64,000 nucleotides of DNA from Paraburkholderia phenazinium (GCF_900141745.1 NZ_FSRM01000002.1:1054001-1118000), one strand, 5' to 3'; positions 25,988 through 35,144 are shown, counted from the stretch's first letter. Made by a program: numbers and translations. The notes: generated from the sequence alone by a model not told the origin.

Positions 25988-26986
25988 TCAGAACTGATAG
26001 CCGACACTCGCGTAATAACCCCAACCGGTCGCGCGGTTGGCAAACGGGCCATTCCCGAAGTCGAGATCGCCACCAGACCATTGGCCGCCATCGTGGAAGT
26101 ACCGGGCTGCGGCCCAGAAGCGCCAGTGCGTGAATGAATAGAGCAGCACGTTCGTTTCGACGAAGGCCGTGTCCGTGCGGCTGGTGCCGCCGGTCTCCTC
26201 GCGCAGCTTCGAGCCGAAGTCATAGTTGAAGAAGCCGACGTACGTCAGATTGCCGCCATGAAAGCTTCCGAGCGGATAGATGTATTTCATCTGGGCGCGA
26301 TAGCCGTCCCACGAGTTTTCATTCGCCGCACCGTAGTTCTCCCATTGCCTGCGCACGTAGAGATTTGCGGACAGGATCAACGGCGTGTGCGTGTCGATAT
26401 CCGTGCCGATGCCGCTATACAGGGTGTTCTGACGGCCGCCGATGTTGTAGCCCTCGTCATAGATCCAGTCGAACGCCAGATACCATTCCTTGAACGGACC
26501 AAAACCGAGGTGCCTGCCGACGAGGTCGTCGATCGATACGCGCGGTTCCTGCTCACTGAACAGGGGAGAGCCGCGGTCCCACATGCCGGTGTCATGCGTA
26601 CTGCCTACTCCGAACACCTTTGGTGCGTCGATATACCCGTATAGGTCGAACGGGCCTTTTCTGCCGAAGTACTCGTACTCCAGATACATGTCGTTGGTCT
26701 CATAAGGTCCGAAGCGGATGTCTTTTGAGCCGATCACGCCGAGACTTTGATGAAACCATGACGATAGATAAGGAGACGCGGCAGCCGGTTGCGCTGCGGT
26801 ATTGGGGACGACGGTGCCGCTTTCCGCGAGAGTCGGGTCGGTCGACTCGTCGGCCCTGGCTGTTTGAACTACGAAGAGGCTGACCGACATGAGCGCTGCG
26901 ATCAGGGCAGCAAGCTTGCAATGGCGCTTCACGGCAGCCATCCACTTATTTCCAGCTATTTCATTTGGATGCCTAATTGTTATCAT
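25988..26986 (-). CDS. tsx: Nucleoside-specific outer membrane channel (Tsx-like)
   Basis: A 332-residue outer membrane barrel of the OmpK/Tsx family that admits nucleosides. A signal sequence ending in ARADE is followed by a low-complexity linker and alternating aromatic strands (FGPYETNDMYLEYEYFGRKG, then GPFKEWYLAFDWIYDEG) ending in VGYQF with the terminal Phe of outer membrane proteins. The ATG at 26986 has AAGGA upstream; the ATG at 26941 would give a tighter signal peptide and is a fair alternative. First gene of the operon with NUP, CNT and RidA. Confidence 0.88.
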   Translation of the reverse strand: MITIRHPNEIAGNKWMAAVKRHCKLAALIAALMSVSLFVVQTARADESTDPTLAESGTVVPNTAAQPAAASPYLSSWFHQSLGVIGSKDIRFGPYETNDMYLEYEYFGRKGPFDLYGYIDAPKVFGVGSTHDTGMWDRGSPLFSEQEPRVSIDDLVGRHLGFGPFKEWYLAFDWIYDEGYNIGGRQNTLYSGIGTDIDTHTPLILSANLYVRRQWENYGAANENSWDGYRAQMKYIYPLGSFHGGNLTYVGFFNYDFGSKLREETGGTSRTDTAFVETNVLLYSFTHWRFWAAARYFHDGGQWSGGDLDFGNGPFANRATGWGYYASVGYQF

Positions 26987-27339
26987 CTGATCGAATCCTT
27001 ACCGTTATTAATATTTACGACGACTGCTGCCGTGCAAGTCTCTTCAGTCCTTGGCAGAAGCACCGCTAGATTGCACAGGCTGCATGCTTCGAGTGCGCTC
27101 ACGCCCCAATGTCGACCAGTTGGTCAGGTTAAGCGCACGCTATGCATGTAGGCGGCGATTGAACGCACGAAGCATGCCAAAGTTGTCTGGTTGGTCAGGA
27201 TTCAGGATTGAGGAACTACGCGCCAGGGAAATCCTGAAGCCATCTGATGGATAGATGCGAAATGGATAGGTGAGCGTGAGATTGGCGAGTGTTGGCGGAC
27301 TCGTTGCGGGCGACGTGGGCGCGTAATGGCCGTCGTGCC
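26987..27339. promoter_or_regulatory. Non-coding spacer upstream of tsx with repeated motif
   Basis: About 350 bases without a convincing gene, between the tsx start and the WYL regulator stop. It contains TTGGTCAGG at 27120-27128 and again at 27191-27199, the first copy also forming the inverted repeat GACCA-gt-TGGTC at 27114-27125. This is presumably the nucleoside operon promoter; the regulator is unidentified. Confidence 0.35.
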
Positions 27340-28317
27340 CTAATGTGCTGCTTTTATAGCTCGTCCCAAAGTCCGGTCGATGCGCGCGTTCATTGCTCGC
27401 AGGAACTCTAAAAGCTCGGGAGGCTCCTGGATATCGTATTCGACTTCCAGCGTGCACAGCCAGGATGCGATCGTGTGCAGATCATGCGCTCCCGTGTGCA
27501 CGATGCAGCGCTGCGAATCGAGCGGTGCCAGTTGCCCTACGAGTGGACAGATGCTTTGGGCGAGCGCCTGCATCGGCGCGTGAAGGATCACCTTGGCGCG
27601 CACCGGGTAAGCCGCCGTTGAAACCGAGCGCGAGACGTAGGCGGCAAGATCACCCTTGTCCGGCCCGCTACGAGGTTCGAAACGCGCTCCGCTCGAAATC
27701 GGCGGAACTACCCGGTCGACTCGGAATGTGCGCCAGTCTGCCCGGCTGACGTCCCAGGCAACGAGGTACCACCGCGACTCCGCGTTGACCAGGCCTTGAG
27801 GTTCGACCGTGCGCTGGCTGACCTGGGCTTTGCCATCCCTATAGTTGAATTGCAATTGCTCGTGGTCCGCACACCCGCCGGCTAGCGTAGCCAGCACGGC
27901 CTGGTCGACCTTGGGGCCCGTCTGGGCCAACTTCTGGATAGATGCGAAAAAAGCCCTCGCCTTGCGGTTGTGGCCTGGAGGCATCAAATGTTCCAGCTTG
28001 ACGAGGGCGGAGAGCGCCGACTCTTCGACGTCTTCCACACCGCTCGCAGCAAGCGTTCGCAGCGCCAGCGAGACGGCCAGTGCTTCGTCCTCCTCGAACA
28101 GCAAGGGCGGCAGGGTGGTCCCGGCTTCCAGGCTATATCCGCCATCCGGCCCCGGCGTCGCGCTGATCCGGTAGCCCAGACCGCGCAAGTGGTCGACGTC
28201 GCGACGCACGGTCCGCTCGGTGACGCCAAGGCGCTCGGCCAGCACGGCACCGTGCCACGACGGGGAACTCCTGAGCATTCCCAGCAGACGCAGCAGTCTC
28301 GTGGAGTTTTGCAACAT
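27340..28317 (-). CDS. WYL-domain (YafY-type) transcriptional regulator
   Basis: About 325 residues: an N-terminal HTH_11 winged helix (MLQNSTRLLRLLGML, then AERLGVTERTVRRDVDHL) followed by a WYL domain whose signature appears as ESRWYLVAWDVSRADWRTFRV. WYL domains sense small ligands or nucleic acid. The ATG at 28317 is preferred over the upstream TTG at 28347. A perfect palindrome lies 22-42 bases upstream of this ATG, consistent with autoregulation. The divergent neighbour is a membrane protein gene that may be a second target. Confidence 0.88.
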   Translation of the reverse strand: MLQNSTRLLRLLGMLRSSPSWHGAVLAERLGVTERTVRRDVDHLRGLGYRISATPGPDGGYSLEAGTTLPPLLFEEDEALAVSLALRTLAASGVEDVEESALSALVKLEHLMPPGHNRKARAFFASIQKLAQTGPKVDQAVLATLAGGCADHEQLQFNYRDGKAQVSQRTVEPQGLVNAESRWYLVAWDVSRADWRTFRVDRVVPPISSGARFEPRSGPDKGDLAAYVSRSVSTAAYPVRAKVILHAPMQALAQSICPLVGQLAPLDSQRCIVHTGAHDLHTIASWLCTLEVEYDIQEPPELLEFLRAMNARIDRTLGRAIKAAH

Positions 28318-28338
28318 TTCGGCGTCGCCCTTCGTAGA

Positions 28339-28359
28339 TGCGGACAACCTTTGTCCGCA
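28339..28359. promoter_or_regulatory. Perfect palindrome before the WYL regulator
   Basis: Nine-base arms TGCGGACAA and TTGTCCGCA separated by CCT, lying just upstream of the preferred start of the WYL regulator and about 150 bases upstream of the divergent gene. It is the most regular palindrome in the window and the likely operator of the adjacent regulator. Confidence 0.65.
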
Positions 28360-28506
28360 ATGATCCGTAGATTAGCAGTAACAGCACGCCAGGACGATAC
28401 CGTGGATGCTGGGGAAAGAAGAGGCAATACCCGGACGGCGATGAACCGGATTTTCAGTTTGTAGGAGTACGAATAACAACGCTTCGTTTTCACTGAGGAA
28501 ACTGTC

Positions 28507-29304
28507 ATGAACATCGATTTTCCGAGCGACATTTCTAAGCAAACGCGTCTTCATCGTCTGTCGGGACTACCTTTTTCCGGTGGGAGGGAGGTCAACCCTC
28601 TGCATATTTCCGATTGGCTGAGGAGTGGCGTGCGCGTCGCGAGCATGCAACCGGTGCTATGGCTTAGCGTGTTGCTGGTCTGCGCCGATCTCGCGACGTT
28701 GCTGGGGTTTGTGCCGCAGTTGTATCCAGTGGCGGTGCTGCTGGCGCCACTCGTGGTGGGTGGGCTGATGTTCGTGCAGGACGGCGCTAGCAAGGGGCAA
28801 CCGGTGTCGTTGCGCGAGGCGTTTGCGGCGCTGATTCGGCGCAGCAACGCGTTATGTCTGATCGGTTTGTATGGGGCGGCGATCGTTGCTATCGGCTATG
28901 TGGTTCTGCTGGCAACGTTCCATCTGTCTTTGAACGTGTCGGTTACGGCGAGTGGGGTGCATAACGTCTCGATCAGCTTTGGCGGCGACCATGGCGTACG
29001 CGGTGCGCTCGAATCGCTGCTGGGGGTGTCCATTTTCGCCGTCGCGATTGCATCGGCCTGCTTCGCCCCGGCTCTGGTGATCTTGCACAACATGACGCCG
29101 CACGGAGCAATGTTCGCAAGTCTGAATGGCGCGGCGCGCAACTGGCCGGTGATGGTGATGTACTTCGCGGCGATGACGGTGGCCGTGCTGTTCGCACCGA
29201 TGGTTCCGCTGATGTTGCGTGCGTTGGTGTTGACGCCGTTGTTGACCGCATTGCCGCTGCTGTCGATTTATGGCGCTTACAGGGACGTGTTTTTGGGGCG
29301 ATGA
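28507..29304 (+). CDS. BPSS1780-family integral membrane protein
   Basis: A 265-residue membrane protein with about six hydrophobic segments, resembling the Burkholderia BPSS1780/DUF-type family: an N-terminal cytoplasmic stretch with GREVNPLHISDWLRSG, then SMQPVLWLSVLLVC as first helix, and NMTPHGAMFASLNGAARNW between later helices. Function is unknown. It is divergent from the WYL regulator, with about 190 bases between the starts. Confidence 0.75.
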   Translation: MNIDFPSDISKQTRLHRLSGLPFSGGREVNPLHISDWLRSGVRVASMQPVLWLSVLLVCADLATLLGFVPQLYPVAVLLAPLVVGGLMFVQDGASKGQPVSLREAFAALIRRSNALCLIGLYGAAIVAIGYVVLLATFHLSLNVSVTASGVHNVSISFGGDHGVRGALESLLGVSIFAVAIASACFAPALVILHNMTPHGAMFASLNGAARNWPVMVMYFAAMTVAVLFAPMVPLMLRALVLTPLLTALPLLSIYGAYRDVFLGR

Positions 29305-29381
29305 GCGGGGCGTGGGCGGTGCTTGATGTTCCTGGCGAGCCATTGTCCGGGGGATACTCAATCCCCTATGGCTCTCCCACC

Positions 29382-30860
29382 CTAGGCACGCACCACCCCC
29401 ATCTCCCCACGCGCATAAGCCACACAGCGCCGTGCAAGGATTTCAGTCGGATCCACAAGCCTCACAGCCCGACCGTCACCCGAATAAATCTTCGCCTCAG
29501 GCAGCAACAACGGCAATTCAGTACACCCAAGAAGAATTACCTCAACGCCGCGCCCGCTTAGTTCATCGACAGCTGCGCGAATATCGTCGAGGCACTCGCC
29601 GGTAGTAAATCCCGCCTTAACACCACACTCCCCATAAATCGCATTCATCACCCGCGTCTGCAGATCATCGCTCGGAACGATCTGCCTCAGCCCACGCGCC
29701 TCGAATGCTTTTTTATAGACCCCACTCCTGATAGTCCCAGTGGTAGCAAGCAACCCAACCTCACGCAGATCGGGAAACGCCAGCTTCAGATATTCGACGC
29801 TCACCGTCAGCATATTGACGATCGGTACGTTCAGATACGGCTGTATCCGTTCGACAAACGCATGAGCGGTATTGCAAGGGATGGCGATAATGTCCACCTC
29901 CCCCGCTTCCAGCTTCTTGCACGTCGCGTACAACGACACCGTCGGGTCCTGCCCGTCACCCAGCAGATTCTCCGTGCGATCCGGAATCTGCGGGTTCTGT
30001 TCAACGAGCAGTTTGATGTGTTCCTGATCACGCGTCGCCGGCGTGCTACGCACCAGCTTTTGCATGAAGTCAACGGTGGCAGCAGGACCGACACCACCCA
30101 CCACACCAACCTTGAACGCACGGTTGTTGTGGCTAAAGGATTGCCCTACAGACGCGTATTGCGCGTACACCAGGTTCGAATCGACGATCGGGACGTCCAG
30201 CGCCGCAATCTGACTCAACACGAGACCAATTTCAGTCATCCCAGGCAAAATCACGTCCGCCCCCTGCGCGATCAGATCCTGACACGCCTCGCGCAATAGT
30301 TCGACGGGCCGTCCACCAAGGTTGCCGCTCTTGATCCCAGCCTCACCATAGACAGCTTCGGTGACGGGATCCGTATCAGCTGAACTACGCTGACGCGGAT
30401 GCAGCACTTCGAACTCCGGTGCCCGGAAGTACCGCTCAAAAAGCCCCTCGTCGCGAATGTAGTCCGAGGTCAATACACCCACGCGCCGCGCCGATGGAAA
30501 CGAGCGAGCTACATGGCAACGCAGCGCATCCAGCATGTCGACGATCTGCACCGACGTGTTCTCCTGCAACTCATCGATGAACGTGTGGCTCAAAAAGCAA
30601 GGCAGAAGAACACTCGTGACGCCGCGCTTTTCGAAATCGCGGATCATGTCGAAGATATACAGCTTCCGCTCGGTCGTCGCGGCGCGAGATGGGCTTGCAT
30701 TGCGAAACGGACGCTGTTCGAACAGGACGTCGAAGTGCTCCGCATCACTATGCGCGGGACTTGCCTGAATCAGCTTGAAAAGTACATCCGCGCCGGCGAG
30801 CGGCCCAAGCCCGCCGATCACGCCAAACACCCGCCTGTTAGCTAACTTCCTTGCTGTCAT
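29382..30860 (-). CDS. Tandem aspartate/glutamate racemase-family fusion protein
   Basis: A 492-residue protein made of two complete Asp/Glu racemase-like domains, residues 10-235 and 249-485. Such enzymes normally use two cysteines as acid/base pair for cofactor-independent racemisation. The second domain has both, C329 in IPCNTAHAF and C446 in LGCTELP. The first keeps C88 (LPCFLSHTF) but has M208 where the second should be (PGMTEIG), so it is probably not a racemase on its own. The start overlaps the stop of the DctA-like symporter by four bases, which points to a substrate brought in by that carrier, perhaps a D-amino acid or a malate/maleate analogue. Confidence 0.85.
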   Translation of the reverse strand: MTARKLANRRVFGVIGGLGPLAGADVLFKLIQASPAHSDAEHFDVLFEQRPFRNASPSRAATTERKLYIFDMIRDFEKRGVTSVLLPCFLSHTFIDELQENTSVQIVDMLDALRCHVARSFPSARRVGVLTSDYIRDEGLFERYFRAPEFEVLHPRQRSSADTDPVTEAVYGEAGIKSGNLGGRPVELLREACQDLIAQGADVILPGMTEIGLVLSQIAALDVPIVDSNLVYAQYASVGQSFSHNNRAFKVGVVGGVGPAATVDFMQKLVRSTPATRDQEHIKLLVEQNPQIPDRTENLLGDGQDPTVSLYATCKKLEAGEVDIIAIPCNTAHAFVERIQPYLNVPIVNMLTVSVEYLKLAFPDLREVGLLATTGTIRSGVYKKAFEARGLRQIVPSDDLQTRVMNAIYGECGVKAGFTTGECLDDIRAAVDELSGRGVEVILLGCTELPLLLPEAKIYSGDGRAVRLVDPTEILARRCVAYARGEMGVVRA

Positions 30861-32143
30861 TGGACTTCGCTCTGAAGTTGTTCAAACTGCGGGGTGGGAG
30901 CGGCAATTTCGCTGCTGCTGCGGCGCGCCTCCCATTTTGCGATCACGGCAGTCGCCACGCTGTTGCCGATCACGTTGGTCATCGTGCGTCCCATATCGAG
31001 AATCTGGTCGATCGCGAGGACCAATACGACCCCCTCGGCGGGCAAGTGAAACAGCGGTGCTACGGCTGCGACCACCACAACGGACCCTCGCGGCACGCTT
31101 GCCATGCCCTTGCTGCTTAGCATCAACACTAGCAGCATGAAGATCTGCTGCGACAGCGGCATGTCGATACCGAAGGCCTGGGCAATGAAAATTGCCGCAA
31201 ACGATTGATACATCATAGACCCGTCGAGGTTGAATACGTAGCCCAGCGGTAGCGTAAATCCAACTACTTTCTTGTCGATGCCGAATTTCTCGAGTTGCTC
31301 GGTCAGGCGGGGATAGGCCGCTTCACTGCTGGCGGTCGAAAACGCTAGCATGGCCGGTTCGCGCACAGCCTTGAGCAAGCCTCCGATCTGCTTGCCCAGA
31401 AACAGGTAACCCACGCCAATCAGGAGCGTCCACAGCAGTAGAAGACCCAGGTAGAACGAACCAATCAGCTTACCGTAAGTAAGCAATACGCCCAGGCCGC
31501 GCAGCGTCACGGTGGACGCGATCGCACCGAACACCCCAAACGGCGCAGCGCGCATGACGTAATCGGTGAGTCGCAGCATCACGGGCACCATGCCGTCGAT
31601 TGCCTGCACAACCACCTTTACGCGTGCGTCGTGCTTTAGCGCGCCTAGCCCCAGGCCGAAGAACAGCGAAAACACGAGTATCTGCAAGATGTCGTTGCGC
31701 GCCATCGCATCCAGCAGACTGGTCGGAAACGCGTGGGTAATGACGTCCTTGAAGTTCAACCCCGCGGTATTGAGGCCGGTGTTCACGTCGCTGCCGCTCA
31801 CCACCATGTGCAGCGCTGCGCCCGGTTGCAGAGCATTGGCGAGTACTAATCCGAGGGCGAGCGACACGAGCGACGCACAGATAAACCAGCCGACCGTACG
31901 CAGTCCAATGCGCCCGACCTCCTGACCGCTCTCCATGCCAGCCAGTCCGGAAACGAGCGTGGCGAAAACCAGCGGCGCGATGATCATCTTGATCAGCCGC
32001 AGAAAGATATCCGTGATGATCGAGAAATAGCCGGCCAGGGTTTTTGCCGAGTCAGCATCGGGGGCGCCGGCGTGACACACGTAGCCTGCTGCGACGCCGA
32101 GCACCATGCCGACGGCGATATAAAGCGTAAGGCGATTTTTCAT
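30857..32143 (-). CDS. Dicarboxylate/amino acid:cation symporter (DctA-like)
   Basis: A 428-residue secondary transporter of the DAACS family with eight or more hydrophobic segments. KMIIAPLVFATLVSG near 50 and SSKGMASVPRGSVVV around 340 (re-entrant loop serine-rich motif) are typical of DctA and GltP. It imports C4-dicarboxylates or aspartate/glutamate with protons or sodium. AAGGACAGCT precedes the ATG. Translational coupling to a double racemase suggests an amino acid or hydroxy-dicarboxylate substrate rather than plain succinate. A LysR gene on the same strand lies upstream. Confidence 0.88.
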   Translation of the reverse strand: MKNRLTLYIAVGMVLGVAAGYVCHAGAPDADSAKTLAGYFSIITDIFLRLIKMIIAPLVFATLVSGLAGMESGQEVGRIGLRTVGWFICASLVSLALGLVLANALQPGAALHMVVSGSDVNTGLNTAGLNFKDVITHAFPTSLLDAMARNDILQILVFSLFFGLGLGALKHDARVKVVVQAIDGMVPVMLRLTDYVMRAAPFGVFGAIASTVTLRGLGVLLTYGKLIGSFYLGLLLLWTLLIGVGYLFLGKQIGGLLKAVREPAMLAFSTASSEAAYPRLTEQLEKFGIDKKVVGFTLPLGYVFNLDGSMMYQSFAAIFIAQAFGIDMPLSQQIFMLLVLMLSSKGMASVPRGSVVVVAAVAPLFHLPAEGVVLVLAIDQILDMGRTMTNVIGNSVATAVIAKWEARRSSSEIAAPTPQFEQLQSEVQ

Positions 32144-32307
32144 AGCTGTCCTTTTTTTCGTCGACTAGGACGAACATCCGCTTCCGCACGGCTTCCTACA
32201 CGAAAGCGTGCATATCGCCTTCTCGCGCGACCGAATCGCGGTGATGAGAAGACTTGGACGGATACTAGAGACGAAAAAAATGAACGTGATGCGGGCTTGA
32301 CATTGCA

Positions 32308-32326
32308 CTATGCGGCAGCCGCATAG
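32308..32326. repeat. Short hairpin between LysR and DctA-like genes
   Basis: Arms CTATGCGG and CCGCATAG with a 3-base loop, 28 bases after the LysR stop. No T-run follows on the minus strand, so it could be an operator for the symporter gene or a weak terminator. Confidence 0.4.
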
Positions 32327-32353
32327 ATATCGCGAAAGGAGCCCGGGCGTGCC

Positions 32354-33262
32354 TCAAGCCTCGATGCGGGACTCCAGGTATTCCCAGATGTCCTTCACGA
32401 GAGGCATCTCGTTGTTGCGATCGCGGTAGAGGCGCAGTTGCAGGTCGAGTTGCCACGTACGGTCGCCGGCGGTCACGAGCGTGCCGCTATTCAGCTCTGT
32501 TTCGATCAGGCTACGCGGTAGCCAGGCGATGCCTTCGCCGTTAAGCGCGAGTTTCTTGAGCACATCCGCCATATCTGATTCGAAGTGCGGAGTCAGTGCT
32601 GGATTTTTGGTCGCCCTGTGCAGCAGCAGGTGCAGGCAACGGGCAAAGTAGGTGGTCGCGCTATAGCCAATCAACGGTAACGGACGGCCCGGCGTCCCTG
32701 GAAGACGGAACGACGGCGTCGAGCGCTGGCTGGGCGCGCAGACTGGCAGGAAGACGTCGTGCCCGACGGTGAGGTGAGGATAGCGCGTGGCGTCGAGATG
32801 CAGGGGCAGGTCAGGGTGCTCGTAAGCAAGCATCAGCTCGCAGTTACCGTTCACCAGCATCAGAATCGAATCGTGGACGTTGGTCGGGACAATCCTTACA
32901 CGCAGTCCGCTAAAGCGGCTTTGCAGCGAGCGCAGCCAGTCCGGCACAAAGCCAACGGAGATGGCGTGGCCGGCGGCGATCTGCAATCCGGTCCCGGGCA
33001 TGCGCTGCTCGCTGCGGATGATCGCCCGCGTGTCGAACAGCTTGCCCAGGATGTCCTCAGCGGCTTCGCGGAACAACGCGCCAGCGGGCGTGAGCGTGGG
33101 CGGATAGGTGCTGCGGTCGATCAGTTCAGCGCCGATCCACTGTTCCAGCGCCTGAATGCGCCGGCTGAGCCCGGATTGGGTGACATTGCGCACTTCCGCC
33201 GCGCGCGAAAAGCTCTGGTGCTGCGCGAGCGCGATGAAATCCTCGATCCACTTGACTTCCAC
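32354..33262 (-). CDS. LysR-family regulator upstream of the symporter/racemase operon
   Basis: A 302-residue LysR-type regulator. The start is GTG at 33262, chosen because GAGGAG lies just upstream and the resulting N-terminus (MEVKWIEDFIALAQHQSF) fits the family; an ATG 28 codons earlier has no such signal. Helix-turn-helix at residues 15-40 (SFSRAAEVRNVTQSGLSRR). It lies upstream of, and on the same strand as, the DctA-like/racemase pair and is the obvious candidate regulator. Subgroup features (QALEQWIGAELIDRSTYP) recall regulators of small carboxylate metabolism. Confidence 0.87.
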   Translation of the reverse strand: MEVKWIEDFIALAQHQSFSRAAEVRNVTQSGLSRRIQALEQWIGAELIDRSTYPPTLTPAGALFREAAEDILGKLFDTRAIIRSEQRMPGTGLQIAAGHAISVGFVPDWLRSLQSRFSGLRVRIVPTNVHDSILMLVNGNCELMLAYEHPDLPLHLDATRYPHLTVGHDVFLPVCAPSQRSTPSFRLPGTPGRPLPLIGYSATTYFARCLHLLLHRATKNPALTPHFESDMADVLKKLALNGEGIAWLPRSLIETELNSGTLVTAGDRTWQLDLQLRLYRDRNNEMPLVKDIWEYLESRIEA

Positions 33263-33858
33263 GTTAGCTCCTCGACAACGTGTGAACTGGCTGGCCTGCC
33301 AGACTCCCCGTCGACCGATTCTAGCGTCGCCATTTTTTATCGCCAACCGACTGTGGACGCCACGCGTCGGTGCGTAGAGCGACTTTTTCTGCGCGATAGA
33401 TCGGTAAAACTAAAGCGCGTATCTGATAACGTCTTTCGAGTTTTCAGAGTGCATGTGACGTATTAAATACGTGATCAAAATGACGGATTGCTGAACGAGA
33501 TTTCGCGGCGCGAGATTCGGTTCCAGACGAAGTATTCACATGTGGCAATCATCCAACACCTGCCAAATAAATCGCTGCGCAGGAGATGAAAAAAAACCGG
33601 AGGTCCCTTCTGCGTAGGGTTCCCAATCCTTTCAGGTTGCTGAAAGATAGAATTTCAATATGGGTCTGTTTTTTATCATGAAACCATCAGATATATTTGC
33701 GCCGCGGTAGTCGATCAGGTCTGTAAAAATCAACCAGTTGTTATCCGGACATTAATGTCGAGTTGAAAGTACAGGCTTTGAGCGCAATAGCCTTCGGTTT
33801 GCGAATCGCCTCGCAGGATAGTAAATCGAGACCAATATCTTTAATTGGATAAATTTTC
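33263..33858. promoter_or_regulatory. Long AT-rich leader region of the porin gene
   Basis: Almost 600 bases with no credible gene and lower GC than the flanks. It holds a hairpin CTTTCA-ggttgc-TGAAAG at 33629-33646, A- and T-tracts near 33588 and 33668, and a short GGAT ribosome binding site ten bases before the porin ATG. A long regulated 5' untranslated region, or a small RNA gene, could be here; I cannot place the promoter with confidence. Confidence 0.4.
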
Positions 33859-35031
33859 ATGAAAAAAACAATTCTTGCAGTCGCGTCTCTCGCAGCCATG
33901 ACGTCGATCGCCCATGCGCAAAGCAGCGTCACCTTGTACGGCGCGCTCGATACGAGTATTGCGTACTTCGGCAACCAGCAGGGCACCAACCATTCGGGTG
34001 GGACCTTCGAGATGGCGGCAGGCAATATTTCGCCTAACCTGTGGGGCTTGAAAGGCACGGAAGATCTGGGCGGCGGTTTGTCGGCCATCTTCAAGCTGGA
34101 AAGCGGCTTCAACATCGACAATGGCCGTCTCGGCCAGGGTTCGCGCATCTTCGGCCGTACCGCGATGGTCGGTTTGACGGGCGACAACACCGGCACGATC
34201 TCGCTCGGCCGTCAGTACGATCCGCTGATCGACCTGATCCAGCCGCTGACGAACGACGACACCTTCGGTCCGACCTTCGCCACGCCGGGCGACATCGACA
34301 ACTACGACAATAGTTATCGCACCAACAACTCGATCAAGTACACCACGCCGAACTACGCAGGTCTGCAGGGTTCGGCGATGTACGCGTTCGGTGGTGTGCC
34401 TGGCAGCACCGCGAGTGGCCAGACCTACGCGGCGGCTCTCGCGTACAACCACGGTCCGTTCGGTTTCGCCGCAGGTTACTTCCACGCCAATAGCGATCAC
34501 GGCACAGCAGCATCGTTCGACGGCCTGAACCCGGATGCAGCCAGCTTTGCGGTAGATTCAGAAGCGATCTCTGGTGGGTTCGTCTCGGCGAACTCGATGC
34601 AGATCATCCGCGCCGCGGGCGATTACGTGTTCCGGAATTTCACGTTCGGCGTTTCGTATAGCAACGTGCAGTACAACAACTACACGACTTCTTTCGGTGA
34701 CCAGAACAACACGAAGTTCAACACGGGCCAGGCGTTCGTGAACTATCAGCTGACACCGGCGATGGTTCTCGGTGTGGGCTACGACTACACGAAGGGCAGC
34801 GGCAACAACGTGACAGTGTCGTATAACCAGTTCAGCTTCGGCGCCGACTACTTCCTGTCGAAGCACACGGACATCTACGCGCTGGCCGGTTATCAGAAGG
34901 CATCGGGCAATACGATCAGCGCATCGTCGGGCGACGTGGTCGCAGCGGTGGCGTCGATGGGCGACTTCGGTAACGACGCGTCCACCAACAAACAGGCTAT
35001 GGGCATGATCGGTATCCGTCACAAGTTCTAA
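33859..35031 (+). CDS. Burkholderia-type general porin
   Basis: A 390-residue trimeric outer membrane porin (Porin_4/OmpC-like). The signal peptide MKKTILAVASLAAMTSIAHAQ is followed by SSVTLYGALDTSIAY, the hallmark first strand of beta-proteobacterial porins; GTEDLGGGLSAIFKLESGF and SLGRQYDPLIDL loop regions follow, and the protein ends in GIRHKF with the terminal Phe recognised by the BAM complex. It is a single-gene unit with a long leader and a strong terminator. Specificity cannot be told from sequence. Confidence 0.95.
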   Translation: MKKTILAVASLAAMTSIAHAQSSVTLYGALDTSIAYFGNQQGTNHSGGTFEMAAGNISPNLWGLKGTEDLGGGLSAIFKLESGFNIDNGRLGQGSRIFGRTAMVGLTGDNTGTISLGRQYDPLIDLIQPLTNDDTFGPTFATPGDIDNYDNSYRTNNSIKYTTPNYAGLQGSAMYAFGGVPGSTASGQTYAAALAYNHGPFGFAAGYFHANSDHGTAASFDGLNPDAASFAVDSEAISGGFVSANSMQIIRAAGDYVFRNFTFGVSYSNVQYNNYTTSFGDQNNTKFNTGQAFVNYQLTPAMVLGVGYDYTKGSGNNVTVSYNQFSFGADYFLSKHTDIYALAGYQKASGNTISASSGDVVAAVASMGDFGNDASTNKQAMGMIGIRHKF

Positions 35032-35064
35032 GCTGCGGTTCGCAGATAGCGGACATCGAAACGA

Positions 35065-35097
35065 CAAAGCCCGCCTGGGTTATCCAGGCGGGCTTTG
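35065..35097. terminator. Rho-independent terminator after the porin gene
   Basis: A perfect 14-bp stem, left arm CAAAGCCCGCCTGG, 5-base loop, followed by TTACT; it starts 33 bases after the porin stop. The mirror arm also carries CTTTG on the minus strand, so it may stop transcription of phnX from the other side. Confidence 0.85.
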
Positions 35098-35144
35098 TTA
35101 CTGATGCGGAGTGCCTAATGGACCTCAGGCGTCCTCACGAACTC

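Noticed and set aside
32297..32325. TTGACA that could be a -35 box on the plus strand
   Set aside because: No acceptable -10 box at 16-18 bases and no plus-strand gene downstream.
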